A DNA stretch of 12,909 bases from NCBI GenBank assembly GCA_022616655.1, contig JAKEEJ010000127.1, positions 1-12,909 of the forward strand, written 5' to 3'. Below are positions 7,597-12,909 of this stretch, piece after piece. Within the stretch, counting starts at the first letter, position 1. Each line of letters begins with the position of its first letter. A model generated the notes under the pieces. It was not told the origin of the DNA and searched no databases. It was given only the letters and a program-made list of their open reading frames with translations. This stretch comes from Nevskiales bacterium. Its GTDB lineage: Bacteria > Pseudomonadota > Gammaproteobacteria > Nevskiales > Nevskiaceae. Made by a program: the position numbers and the translations under genes.

Positions 7597-8232
7597 GTGC
7601 CGATCTTCGCAACGCGGCGTTTGTACCTCTATCGAAGCGATCTCACGGAAACCGGCTGGTACCGGCGCGCCGCGCCGCCGCCGGCTCCGGCGCTGCCGGA
7701 CGGAATCACCCGACAGTGGCTGACGCGCGAACAGTGGGAACAGACTCCCGCCGTGCTGCCCACAGCGGCGGCACGTGTGACGGAGCGTTACACGGAGGGC
7801 GGTCGTTGTCTGATTCTGCAACACGCAACGGCGGGAACCGTTTACCACCTCTGGCTTTCCACCGCGGGGGCCTGGATGGACTGGATCGGTGCGCGCATTA
7901 CGCCGCCATCCGGACACGGCCTGGTGTTCGACGTCTGGGCCCACCCCGACTGGCGCTCCGGCACCCTGCACCGTATCGGCGCCGCGCAGGCCTGCCAGAC
8001 ACTGCGGCAGCTTGGAATGCAGGGCGTAGCCGCGGGCGTCGAAGCACACGAGATACTGCCGTTTGCGCACGTGTACGCGCGCGCCGGACTGGGCTTCATC
8101 GTGCCGTATGAGGTCCGGGTGTGGCATCGCTGGATCGGATTGTCCTGGCACCGCCAGGCCTCCGCACCCCGCCAGCTGATCGAAGGCTGTGCGATGCTGA
8201 GACGCCAATACGAAAAAAACGTGCTGACATGA
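7597..8232 (+). CDS. GNAT-fold acyltransferase-like protein
   Basis: 211 residues from GTG 7597, which lies 5 nt after the oxygenase TAG in the same TAG-N5-GTGCC arrangement seen before the oxygenase's alternative start. The C-terminal half reads as a GNAT core: strand VFDVWAHPDWRSG (110-122), helix with AAQACQTLRQLG, strand VAAGVEAHE, then VYARAGLGFI, the usual last motif. The acetyl-CoA pyrophosphate loop is degenerate: WRSGT instead of the R-x-x-G-x-G/A consensus. It may therefore use another acyl donor or have a modified function. No signal peptide. The open frame extends upstream to 7012 but that part is a shadow of the oxygenase. Coupling to both neighbours suggests a shared pathway, where acyl transfer onto the oxygenase substrate or product is a reasonable but unproven idea. 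Confidence 0.75.
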   Translation: MPIFATRRLYLYRSDLTETGWYRRAAPPPAPALPDGITRQWLTREQWEQTPAVLPTAAARVTERYTEGGRCLILQHATAGTVYHLWLSTAGAWMDWIGARITPPSGHGLVFDVWAHPDWRSGTLHRIGAAQACQTLRQLGMQGVAAGVEAHEILPFAHVYARAGLGFIVPYEVRVWHRWIGLSWHRQASAPRQLIEGCAMLRRQYEKNVLT

Positions 8233-9269
8233 ACGCGCCACTGCCCGAAGTTCTGATCGCGCTGGGCGTGCCCGACGACTTGGCCGGCACGGCCGCCGCG
8301 CCGGAAGGCGAATCCCTTGCACTGCGCGGCAATACCGGCCTCAGCGCCGCGCTGATTGAAACCCTGCGCGCGCGGAAATGGCCGGTGCGCATCGTTCTGT
8401 TGCGGCCGGGCACGACGCTGAAACCTGACAAGGCCGGCCTCCTGATCAATGCCGTGTGCGAGCCGATTCTGCACCGGCGCTCGCTGCGACAGCTGGCCCA
8501 GTGGCAGCTGCACACCGGCTTGCCGGTGCTCAACCCCTGGTGGGTGATTGCCCACAGCGGGCGGCAGGCGGTCGCACGGCGACTCGCCTGGCAGGACGGC
8601 GTGCGGATCCCGCACTGCACCGTGTTCCGCCGCGGCAACGTGCCGCTGGTCGAGCACATCGCCCGACACGGTCACCGCTACCCCGTACTGCTGCGGCCGC
8701 TGGGCGCACACGGCAGTCACGGGCTGGTTCGTGTGGACGACGGTGCGGCCGCCGCGCAGCAGGAAGCCGACTTTGCCGCCGGTCACGTCACCGATTTCGT
8801 AGAGTTCAAATCACCCGACGGCCTGTACCGGAAATACCGTTTCGTCTTCGTCAACGACACGCCGTTCCGCCGCCACGTGCTGATGGACCGTGAATGGAAT
8901 CTCACCGGCCAGGCGCGTCATTACATGCGCGAGCATCTGGAATGCGTGGCTGAAGAAAAGATCTGGATGTCACAACCGGTCAAGCCAGAAACCGATCCCG
9001 TGGCACGGCGCGTACTGCACCAGTTCCGCGCTCTGCAACTGGATTTCGGCTCGGTGGACTTCGGCCTCCTGTCCGACGGGACGGTGCTGATTTTCGAGAT
9101 CAACGCCTGCGTTCAACTCACCGGCAGCATTCCCCCGAACCTTCCCTTTGACTGGTCGTACCTGGAAGCCAACAACGGCGCCATCCTGGACGCGCTGCTG
9201 GACCAGATCCGGCGCCGGGCCGCGAGGCCCCAGCCGGCTGCACCAATCCCGGGGAATCTCCGTGTGTAG
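8229..9269 (+). CDS. ATP-grasp ligase-like protein
   Basis: 346 residues. The ATG overlaps the preceding stop as ATGA (8229-8232), typical translational coupling. Residues about 1-110 look like a pre-ATP-grasp domain. An ATP-grasp core follows, with a glycine-rich loop RPLGAHGSHG (156-165), an adenine-side segment around TDFVEFKSPDG, and the Mg2+ site D277 (GSVDFG), E290 and N292 (FEINA). In many ATP-grasp enzymes a Lys precedes the loop (KP.G); here it is Arg156. ATP-grasp enzymes activate a carboxylate as acyl phosphate and join it to an amine or thiol. Substrates cannot be read from sequence. It is not an obvious match to D-Ala ligase, RimK or glutathione synthetase as I know them. Context suggests it condenses a product handled by the oxygenase and GNAT protein. 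An upstream in-frame ATG at 8121 would lie within the GNAT gene and is rejected. Confidence 0.82.
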   Translation: MNAPLPEVLIALGVPDDLAGTAAAPEGESLALRGNTGLSAALIETLRARKWPVRIVLLRPGTTLKPDKAGLLINAVCEPILHRRSLRQLAQWQLHTGLPVLNPWWVIAHSGRQAVARRLAWQDGVRIPHCTVFRRGNVPLVEHIARHGHRYPVLLRPLGAHGSHGLVRVDDGAAAAQQEADFAAGHVTDFVEFKSPDGLYRKYRFVFVNDTPFRRHVLMDREWNLTGQARHYMREHLECVAEEKIWMSQPVKPETDPVARRVLHQFRALQLDFGSVDFGLLSDGTVLIFEINACVQLTGSIPPNLPFDWSYLEANNGAILDALLDQIRRRAARPQPAAPIPGNLRV

Positions 9270-9521
9270 GAGTCGACCAGGGCAATTTTGGCTGCGGGCA
9301 AAGATGCTCACGTGTAATTTTGGCCAGGGGCAAAAATGCCGGCGGCCTCTGGACTTTCCCGAGCCCTTCCTCTCCGGAAGCGAGACCGAAACCCGTCGCT
9401 GCTGGCAGTACTCGTGTGATGCGACGGTGAAGTTCGGCGGTTTCGGATGGAGGGATCGTGCCGGATTTCCGTGCTAGATTGCTCAGCACGGTGCGGCATT
9501 CAACATGACACACATCCGCGG
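9270..9521. other. Intergenic gap between the ATP-grasp operon and fadL-like gene
   Basis: 252 nt without a convincing gene. It contains two imperfect direct repeats (9283-9339), and beyond that moderately GC-rich sequence. No clear terminator follows the ATP-grasp gene. A TAGATT at 9475-9480 could be a -10 element for the porin gene, but I find no -35 at the right distance. In-frame ATG 9447 would extend the porin upstream but would destroy its signal peptide. Confidence 0.5.
9283..9339. repeat. Pair of ~25-nt direct repeats, possible insertion-sequence end remnant
   Basis: CAATTTTGGC... at 9283-9307 and TAATTTTGGC... at 9315-9339 match at 20 of 25 positions; both end in GGGCAAA(G/A)ATGC and start 32 nt apart. 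Repeated AATTTTGG/GGGCAAA words near an element end recall the multiple terminal repeats of IS21-type elements, which bind transposase. No transposase is present, so this would be a relic. Family assignment is tentative. Confidence 0.35.
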
Positions 9522-10775
9522 ATGACAACCGAAAAAAAGCAGGTCGGGAACGTGTGGCTTGGGATTCTGATCCTCGTATGCTGCAATCCCGTGCAGGCCT
9601 CGGGCTATGCCGTGTTCACGCACGGGGCCGGCGCGCTGGGAGAAGGGCTTGCGAACACGGCGCACGGGAGCACGCCGGCGGTCATTTTTTACAACCCCGC
9701 CCTCATCAGCCGGCTGGAAGGCACGCAGGTCGAGAACGGCGTGACGTTCATAGCCCCGCTGCACGATTTTCACAGTGCGCTGGGCAGTCCCTCGGCAGGA
9801 ACGGAACACGAGGTGTTTTTCCCCGGGACGTTTTATCTGACACACCAGCACAGCGAGAAAATTTCCCTGGGTGTGGGTCTCTTCAGTCCGTTTGGACTGG
9901 GCACCGAGTGGCCCGCGGACTGGGAAGGCCGCTACATCACCACCCGCTCGGAGCTGCTGACGGTGAACCTCAATCCGGTGATCTCTTTTGAGCTCACGCC
10001 TTCCACCGCGTTTGCCGTGGGTCTGGATTTTCTGCTGGCGGAGGCCAGCCTGGAAAACAAGCTGAATTTGTCCACCCTGGCGCAGCCCGACGGTAATCAG
10101 AAGTTTTCCGGCCATGGCTTCGGCCTGGGGTTCAATCTCGGGTTCTACTCCGAATGGACACCGACGGTGGCTTTCGGCGCTTCTTACCGGAGTGAAGTCG
10201 GGATGGACATTGATGGCGACGCCGAGTTTGAGCTTCCGGATGCATCTCTGGCTTCAATATTTCCCAATACCGGCGCGAGCACCGACATTACCTTTCCCCA
10301 GCAGCTCCACGTGGCGCTGGCGTACAGCGGCATTGACCGGACGACTCTGGAAGTGGGCCTGCGCTGGGAAGACTGGTCCAGTTTCAATGAACTCAGAATC
10401 GAGCTGGAGCAGCCGGTGGCCGGCATGAGCACCTCGATTTCGCCGCGAGACTGGCACGACACACTGACACTCACCACCGGCGGCCGTTACCGGCTCAATG
10501 ACCGGGTCGCTCTACTGGCGGGTTTTGTCTGGGGCGAAGACCCCATACCCGATGAGACCTTTGATCCGACCATCACGGATTCAAATCATTACGCGCTGAC
10601 CTTCGGCACCGAGATCGGAATTCACAAGCACCGCCTGTCCCTGGCGTATTCCTTCCAGAAATGGGCCGACCGGACAAAAAACAACGAGATCGGCAGCGTG
10701 TCCGGTGCGCGTGCCAACGGGAAATACGAATCCAGCTCGCATTTTCTGGCGCTGGGCTTTACCTATGTATTCTGA
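9522..10775 (+). CDS. FadL/OMPP1/TodX-family outer-membrane channel
   Basis: 417 residues. ATG 9522 gives a Sec signal peptide (MTTEKKQ, then VWLGILILVCC, cleavage after NPVQA); the mature protein starts SGYAVFTHG. The mature N-terminus keeps the family pattern of ASG(F/Y)A, ALGEGLANTA (family: LG.A.AG.AA) and a FYNPA motif, here VIFYNPALIS. The body alternates short polar/aromatic strands consistent with a 14-stranded barrel and ends in Phe (FTYVF), the usual outer-membrane-protein C-terminal signature. Length is normal for FadL (about 420-450). Known relatives take up long-chain fatty acids or hydrophobic compounds such as toluene; the ligand here is unknown. The gene overlaps the next one by 11 nt. 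Its position behind an oxygenase/ligase operon hints at a hydrophobic cargo, but a 252-nt gap with repeats separates the two. Confidence 0.92.
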   Translation: MTTEKKQVGNVWLGILILVCCNPVQASGYAVFTHGAGALGEGLANTAHGSTPAVIFYNPALISRLEGTQVENGVTFIAPLHDFHSALGSPSAGTEHEVFFPGTFYLTHQHSEKISLGVGLFSPFGLGTEWPADWEGRYITTRSELLTVNLNPVISFELTPSTAFAVGLDFLLAEASLENKLNLSTLAQPDGNQKFSGHGFGLGFNLGFYSEWTPTVAFGASYRSEVGMDIDGDAEFELPDASLASIFPNTGASTDITFPQQLHVALAYSGIDRTTLEVGLRWEDWSSFNELRIELEQPVAGMSTSISPRDWHDTLTLTTGGRYRLNDRVALLAGFVWGEDPIPDETFDPTITDSNHYALTFGTEIGIHKHRLSLAYSFQKWADRTKNNEIGSVSGARANGKYESSSHFLALGFTYVF

Positions 10776-12168
10776 TTCACAGGGGGGTCCCTCGCCTCCC
10801 CCCTCTCGCCTCCCGCCTCCCGTTTTGTTTGAGGATCTGCCCGCCACGCCCCTGGAAGCTCTGGAAATTTCCGGCGGCCTGCGGTTTGTGCTACGGCTGG
10901 TATCCAGGGCAGCGGACATCTTCGGGTTCTGGGATCGTCCGCTGCGCAAGGCGGCCACTAACTTTGAGGACATGACGCTGCTGGACAAACTGTACTGGGC
11001 GTACAAATGCGCCCACCCGGTCCTCCATCCGGAACGCGGCGCCGACCTCGCCGCCCTGTGTGGACCAAAACCCACCATCGCATTGCCGGCCGGCTTTGAG
11101 AAAGAAAGCACGATCAGCCTGGGCGCGGTCGGGGATTTGATTCCGGCTCAGGGGCTGGAGCACTCCAAAGACATTCTGTACGAACGGGTTGCCGATCTGA
11201 TCTTTGATCGCACGATTTCCTATGCTGCCGCCGAGGCCCCGCTCACCCGGCAGAAACTGAAAAAAGAAATCATCAGCGACAAAGAAAGCCCGATTGAGTG
11301 CTGTTCCCGGGAGCAGTTCGACGCGCTGAAGGGCCACCGGGGAAAAAACTTTACGGTGATCCACACGGCCAGCAATCACATGTTCGACATGGGCACCGAG
11401 GGCGTGCAGACGACACTCGATCAATTTGAGCGCGACGGGATCATTGACGTCGGCACGAACCGCGAGCCTGCAGAATACGGCCAGGGCCGGATTCTGGAAC
11501 GCAACGGCATCAAAATCGGATTCGTCTCCGCCACGTTCGGACTGAACGGCCGGAATCCGCCGCCGGACCAGGCGTACCGGATCCACGTTGCGAAGCTGCT
11601 GCCCAAACGCGGCGCGCCGGACCTTTCCCTGCTCAAACAACAGATTGAGCACTGCCGGCAGCAGGGCACCGACGTGATCATCGCCTCCCTGCACTGGGGC
11701 CATGAATTCGAATTCTTTCCGCGCCGGCGCCAGATCGAAATTGCCCATACCCTGATTGAATGGGGCGCCGACGCGCTGATCGCCCATCACCCCCACGTAA
11801 TCCAGCCCGTGGAGTACTACCGGACGCAACGCGACCCGAAGCGAATGGCCGTCATCGCCTACTCGCTCGGCAGTCTCACCTGGTCATACACTGCGCCGCA
11901 TCTGGCCTTGAGCGTAATCCTGAACCTGTCATTCGCCAGGGGCCGGTACCGCGGCAAACCGGCGACTTTCATCGAAACCGCGTCGGCCACGCCGGTGTTT
12001 CGTTCCCACGAGTGGGACGGCAACGCGGCCGTTACCCGAATTGAAAAACTGGCCGATCACACAGGCCCACAGGAAGATGAAGCCAGGGCGCAATATCTCG
12101 CCCGCATCCGGCACTATGCGGAACTCGTGCTGGGCGACCCAATGGCGCTGGCGCCGTCAAGGAATTAG
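10765..12168 (+). CDS. CapA-like metallophosphoesterase (poly-gamma-glutamate capsule family)
   Basis: 467 residues from ATG 10765, which overlaps the end of the porin gene by 11 nt. The conserved domain begins around residue 118 with GAVGDLIP (D124), then SNHMFDMG (N204, H205, D208), LHWGHEFEF (H310, H313) and AHHPHVIQPVE (H341, H342, H344). These are the metal-ligand motifs of CapA/PGA_cap proteins. Some CapA proteins act in poly-gamma-glutamate capsule export; no capB or capC is present, so a capsule role is not supported and another phosphoesterase job is possible. No signal peptide. The first ~115 residues are unusual and start with a Pro/Ser-rich segment encoded by an imperfect heptamer repeat (10791-10822). 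The true start could instead lie beyond it (TTG 10825 or GTG 10888); none of the candidates has a good SD. Convergent with the XRE gene, 12 nt apart. Confidence 0.85.
   Translation: MYSDSQGGPSPPPSRLPPPVLFEDLPATPLEALEISGGLRFVLRLVSRAADIFGFWDRPLRKAATNFEDMTLLDKLYWAYKCAHPVLHPERGADLAALCGPKPTIALPAGFEKESTISLGAVGDLIPAQGLEHSKDILYERVADLIFDRTISYAAAEAPLTRQKLKKEIISDKESPIECCSREQFDALKGHRGKNFTVIHTASNHMFDMGTEGVQTTLDQFERDGIIDVGTNREPAEYGQGRILERNGIKIGFVSATFGLNGRNPPPDQAYRIHVAKLLPKRGAPDLSLLKQQIEHCRQQGTDVIIASLHWGHEFEFFPRRRQIEIAHTLIEWGADALIAHHPHVIQPVEYYRTQRDPKRMAVIAYSLGSLTWSYTAPHLALSVILNLSFARGRYRGKPATFIETASATPVFRSHEWDGNAAVTRIEKLADHTGPQEDEARAQYLARIRHYAELVLGDPMALAPSRN
10791..10822 (+). repeat. Imperfect heptanucleotide tandem repeat at the CapA-like gene start
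   Basis: Four units of 7 nt plus a partial one: CTCGCCT (10791), CCCCCCT (10798), CTCGCCT (10805), CCCGCCT (10812), then CCCG (10819). The strand is strongly C/T-rich. Because 7 is not a multiple of 3, any gain or loss of a unit would shift the frame relative to ATG 10765. Confidence 0.6.
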
Positions 12169-12180
12169 AGCGTTTTTCGT

Positions 12181-12576
12181 TCAAGTGTTTGATGAAGGAG
12201 TATTCCGGGGACTCGTCGGAGCCGAGAGCGCGACGGCAACGACCGACTCCATCAGCTCGTAGTGCTGCACGGTAAGCCGGTGCTGCTCGTGGGCCTGGCG
12301 CAGATGCTCGAAAATACGGGCCAGACGTGTCGGGATGGGGTTAGGCACCACATAACCCTGCGCGGGTTCTTTGAGCCTGTGAACCGGACCCTGTTCGAGT
12401 TCCGCAGGACTTACGTGCAGAACTTCCGCAATCCGGTGCAATTTGGTAGTCGCGTGCTGATCGCCCCGCTCGATGTCGTAAAGGGTCGAAGCGGCGAGTC
12501 CGGAAGATCGTGCAAGGTCTTTGATGGACATCCGCCGTGCCAGGCGCAGCTTGCGAATGTTCTGGCCGATGGTCAT
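12181..12576 (-). CDS. XRE-family HTH transcriptional regulator
   Basis: 131 residues on the minus strand from ATG 12576. Residues about 3-60 are a classic XRE/Cro-type helix-turn-helix domain: IGQNIRKLRLARRMSIKDLA, then SSGLAASTLYDIERGD, then LHRIAEVLHVSPAELE. The recognition helix lies around SSGLAASTLYDIERG (24-38). The C-terminal half has no motif I recognise and may mediate oligomerisation. It is too short for the cupin domain that some XRE regulators carry. A longer version from ATG 12666 adds 30 residues (MRIRTREDFTVF...) and has an AGAGG 3 nt before it, but would run through the inverted repeats that look like its operator. I prefer the short start, although it lacks an SD. Convergent with the CapA-like gene and divergent from a predicted small RNA. 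Confidence 0.85.
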   Translation of the reverse strand: MTIGQNIRKLRLARRMSIKDLARSSGLAASTLYDIERGDQHATTKLHRIAEVLHVSPAELEQGPVHRLKEPAQGYVVPNPIPTRLARIFEHLRQAHEQHRLTVQHYELMESVVAVALSAPTSPRNTPSSNT

Positions 12577-12591
12577 GAGGAAGGTAGTTAA

Positions 12592-12639
12592 ACGGTTTTC
12601 CGTTACGGAATGCCCTTGAAATGATTTCCGGAAAACCGT
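12592..12639. promoter_or_regulatory. Nested inverted repeats, probable XRE operator
   Basis: ACGGTTTTCCG (12592-12602) and CGGAAAACCGT (12629-12639) form a perfect 11-bp inverted repeat separated by 26 nt. Two shorter palindromes are nested: TTCCG-TTA-CGGAA (12598-12610) and TTTCCGGAAA (12625-12634). The TTCCG/CGGAA half-site thus occurs four times within 48 nt, just upstream of the regulator gene. This is the arrangement expected of an autoregulatory operator bound cooperatively. Binding by this regulator is inferred from position only. Confidence 0.6.
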
Positions 12640-12644
12640 AAAGT
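12616..12644 (+). promoter_or_regulatory. Sigma70-like promoter divergent from the XRE gene
   Basis: TTGAAA (12616-12621), a spacer of exactly 17 nt, then TAAAGT (12639-12644): five and four matches to the -35 and -10 consensus. The palindrome TTTCCGGAAA fills the spacer, so an occupied operator would block polymerase. Transcription would start near 12651. There is no convincing counterpart promoter on the minus strand for the XRE gene. Confidence 0.5.
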
Positions 12645-12650
12645 CTTCTC

Positions 12651-12797
12651 GCGTCCGTATCCGCATGGGCCTCTGGAGGAGACAGGCCGCCTGCGCGCGA
12701 AGCCCCGGCCGGACGAGTCGGGGACCGCTGCGCCGCGGCCGTAGGTATCAGCAATGGACGTTCTTTGGGCGGCCGAAACGGCCGCCCACTCTTTTTT
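12651..12797 (+). ncRNA. Predicted unannotated small RNA, about 147 nt
   Basis: The limits come from the promoter at 12616-12644 and the intrinsic terminator at 12767-12797. Inside are at least two further hairpins: GGCCT/AGGCC around 12669-12688, exposing a loop CTGGAGGAGAC with GGA motifs, and CCCCG/CGGGG around 12703-12723 with loop GCCGGACGAGT. No known riboswitch or RNA family consensus was recognised. One 47-codon ORF (ATG 12665) spans it but runs through the terminator and has no SD. It could alternatively be a regulatory leader of a gene beyond the window with premature termination. Confidence 0.45.
12767..12797 (+). terminator. Strong intrinsic terminator, plus strand
   Basis: A 9-bp perfect GC stem, GGGCGGCCG (12767-12775), AAA loop, CGGCCGCCC (12779-12787), is followed by ACTC and six T (12792-12797). 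On the minus strand no T-tract follows. The nearest plus-strand gene ends about 600 nt upstream with an opposite-strand gene between, so the terminator must end a transcript that begins in the gap. Confidence 0.8.
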
Positions 12798-12909
12798 CCT
12801 GTTCCTGAGCGGATGGACTGACTGGTTGCGGCCATGTTCTTGCTCAGTTGGAAACGTCAAAAAACTTTTCACGCAGAGGCGCAGGGGAGGAAAAGAAAGG
12901 CGCAGAGAA
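12798..12909. repeat. Right-end intergenic sequence with a purine-rich dispersed-type repeat
   Basis: No gene is seen. From 12861 the plus strand runs AAAACTTTTCACGCAGAGGC, then a purine-rich stretch in which GGCGCAG occurs at 12878-12884 and again at 12899-12905. I recall similar CACGCAGAGGCGCAGAG-type units as dispersed repeats in environmental genomes. The element is cut by the window edge. Confidence 0.35.

Noticed and set aside
10765..12168. Capsule biosynthesis locus based on the CapA-like gene
   Set aside because: No capB, capC, glycosyltransferase or export gene is present. The family contains many proteins outside capsule synthesis.
12665..12808. 47-codon plus-strand ORF in the right-end gap
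   Set aside because: It has no SD, is Arg-rich, and reads straight through the terminator stem and T-tract. A non-coding RNA explains the region better.
12341..12872. Minus-strand ORFs of 164 and 89 codons around the XRE upstream region
   Set aside because: Both have biased composition and no domain, and both overlap the terminator, promoter and/or XRE gene in another frame.

Overview
The window is GC-rich (by eye well above 60% G+C), densely coding and almost entirely plus-strand. Protein content (bacterial ACE-like M2 peptidase, prolyl oligopeptidase, cyclic-nucleotide/patatin fusion, FadL porin, AurF-type di-iron enzyme, CapA-like phosphoesterase) and two dispersed palindromic repeat types suggest an environmental proteobacterium, probably a gammaproteobacterium. 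That assignment is an impression, not a phylogenetic result. TGA is used as a normal stop.

Layout. (1) 1-445: a broken gene pair. The first ~145 nt encode an internal piece of a KUP potassium transporter; this switches out of frame, through a 9-nt shared word, into the C-terminal end of a POT di/tripeptide transporter. (2) 465-2423: an M2 peptidyl-dipeptidase lipoprotein. (3) 2474-4243: a cNMP-binding/patatin phospholipase of the NTE class. (4) 4244-4448: an intergenic region with two copies, in opposite orientation, of one palindromic repeat. One copy is itself interrupted by a 19-nt palindrome. (5) 4470-6629: an S9A prolyl oligopeptidase. Its apparent signal peptide is cut by an in-frame TGA, and its propeller carries a 21-nt palindromic in-frame insertion related to the intergenic one. 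(6) 6683-9269: a tight three-gene operon of an AurF-like di-iron N-oxygenase, a GNAT-fold protein and an ATP-grasp ligase. (7) 9270-9521: a non-coding gap with a pair of ~25-nt direct repeats resembling an insertion-sequence end. (8) 9522-10775: a FadL/OMPP1 outer-membrane channel overlapping a CapA-like phosphoesterase (10765-12168), whose predicted N-terminus contains an imperfect heptanucleotide tandem repeat. (9) 12181-12576 minus: a small XRE regulator. Upstream of it are nested inverted repeats, a divergent sigma70-like promoter and, about 120 nt further on, a strong intrinsic terminator with no gene to serve. Together these predict a ~147-nt unannotated RNA. The window ends in a purine-rich dispersed repeat.

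How the genes may work together. The POT transporter, the dipeptide-releasing ACE-like enzyme and the prolyl oligopeptidase form a coherent peptide-scavenging set. The oxygenase/GNAT/ATP-grasp operon looks like a minimal biosynthetic cassette for an N-oxidised, acylated or amide-linked small molecule. FadL lies downstream and could move a hydrophobic compound, but that link is only positional. The most novel candidates are this cassette and the regulator/ncRNA unit at the right end.
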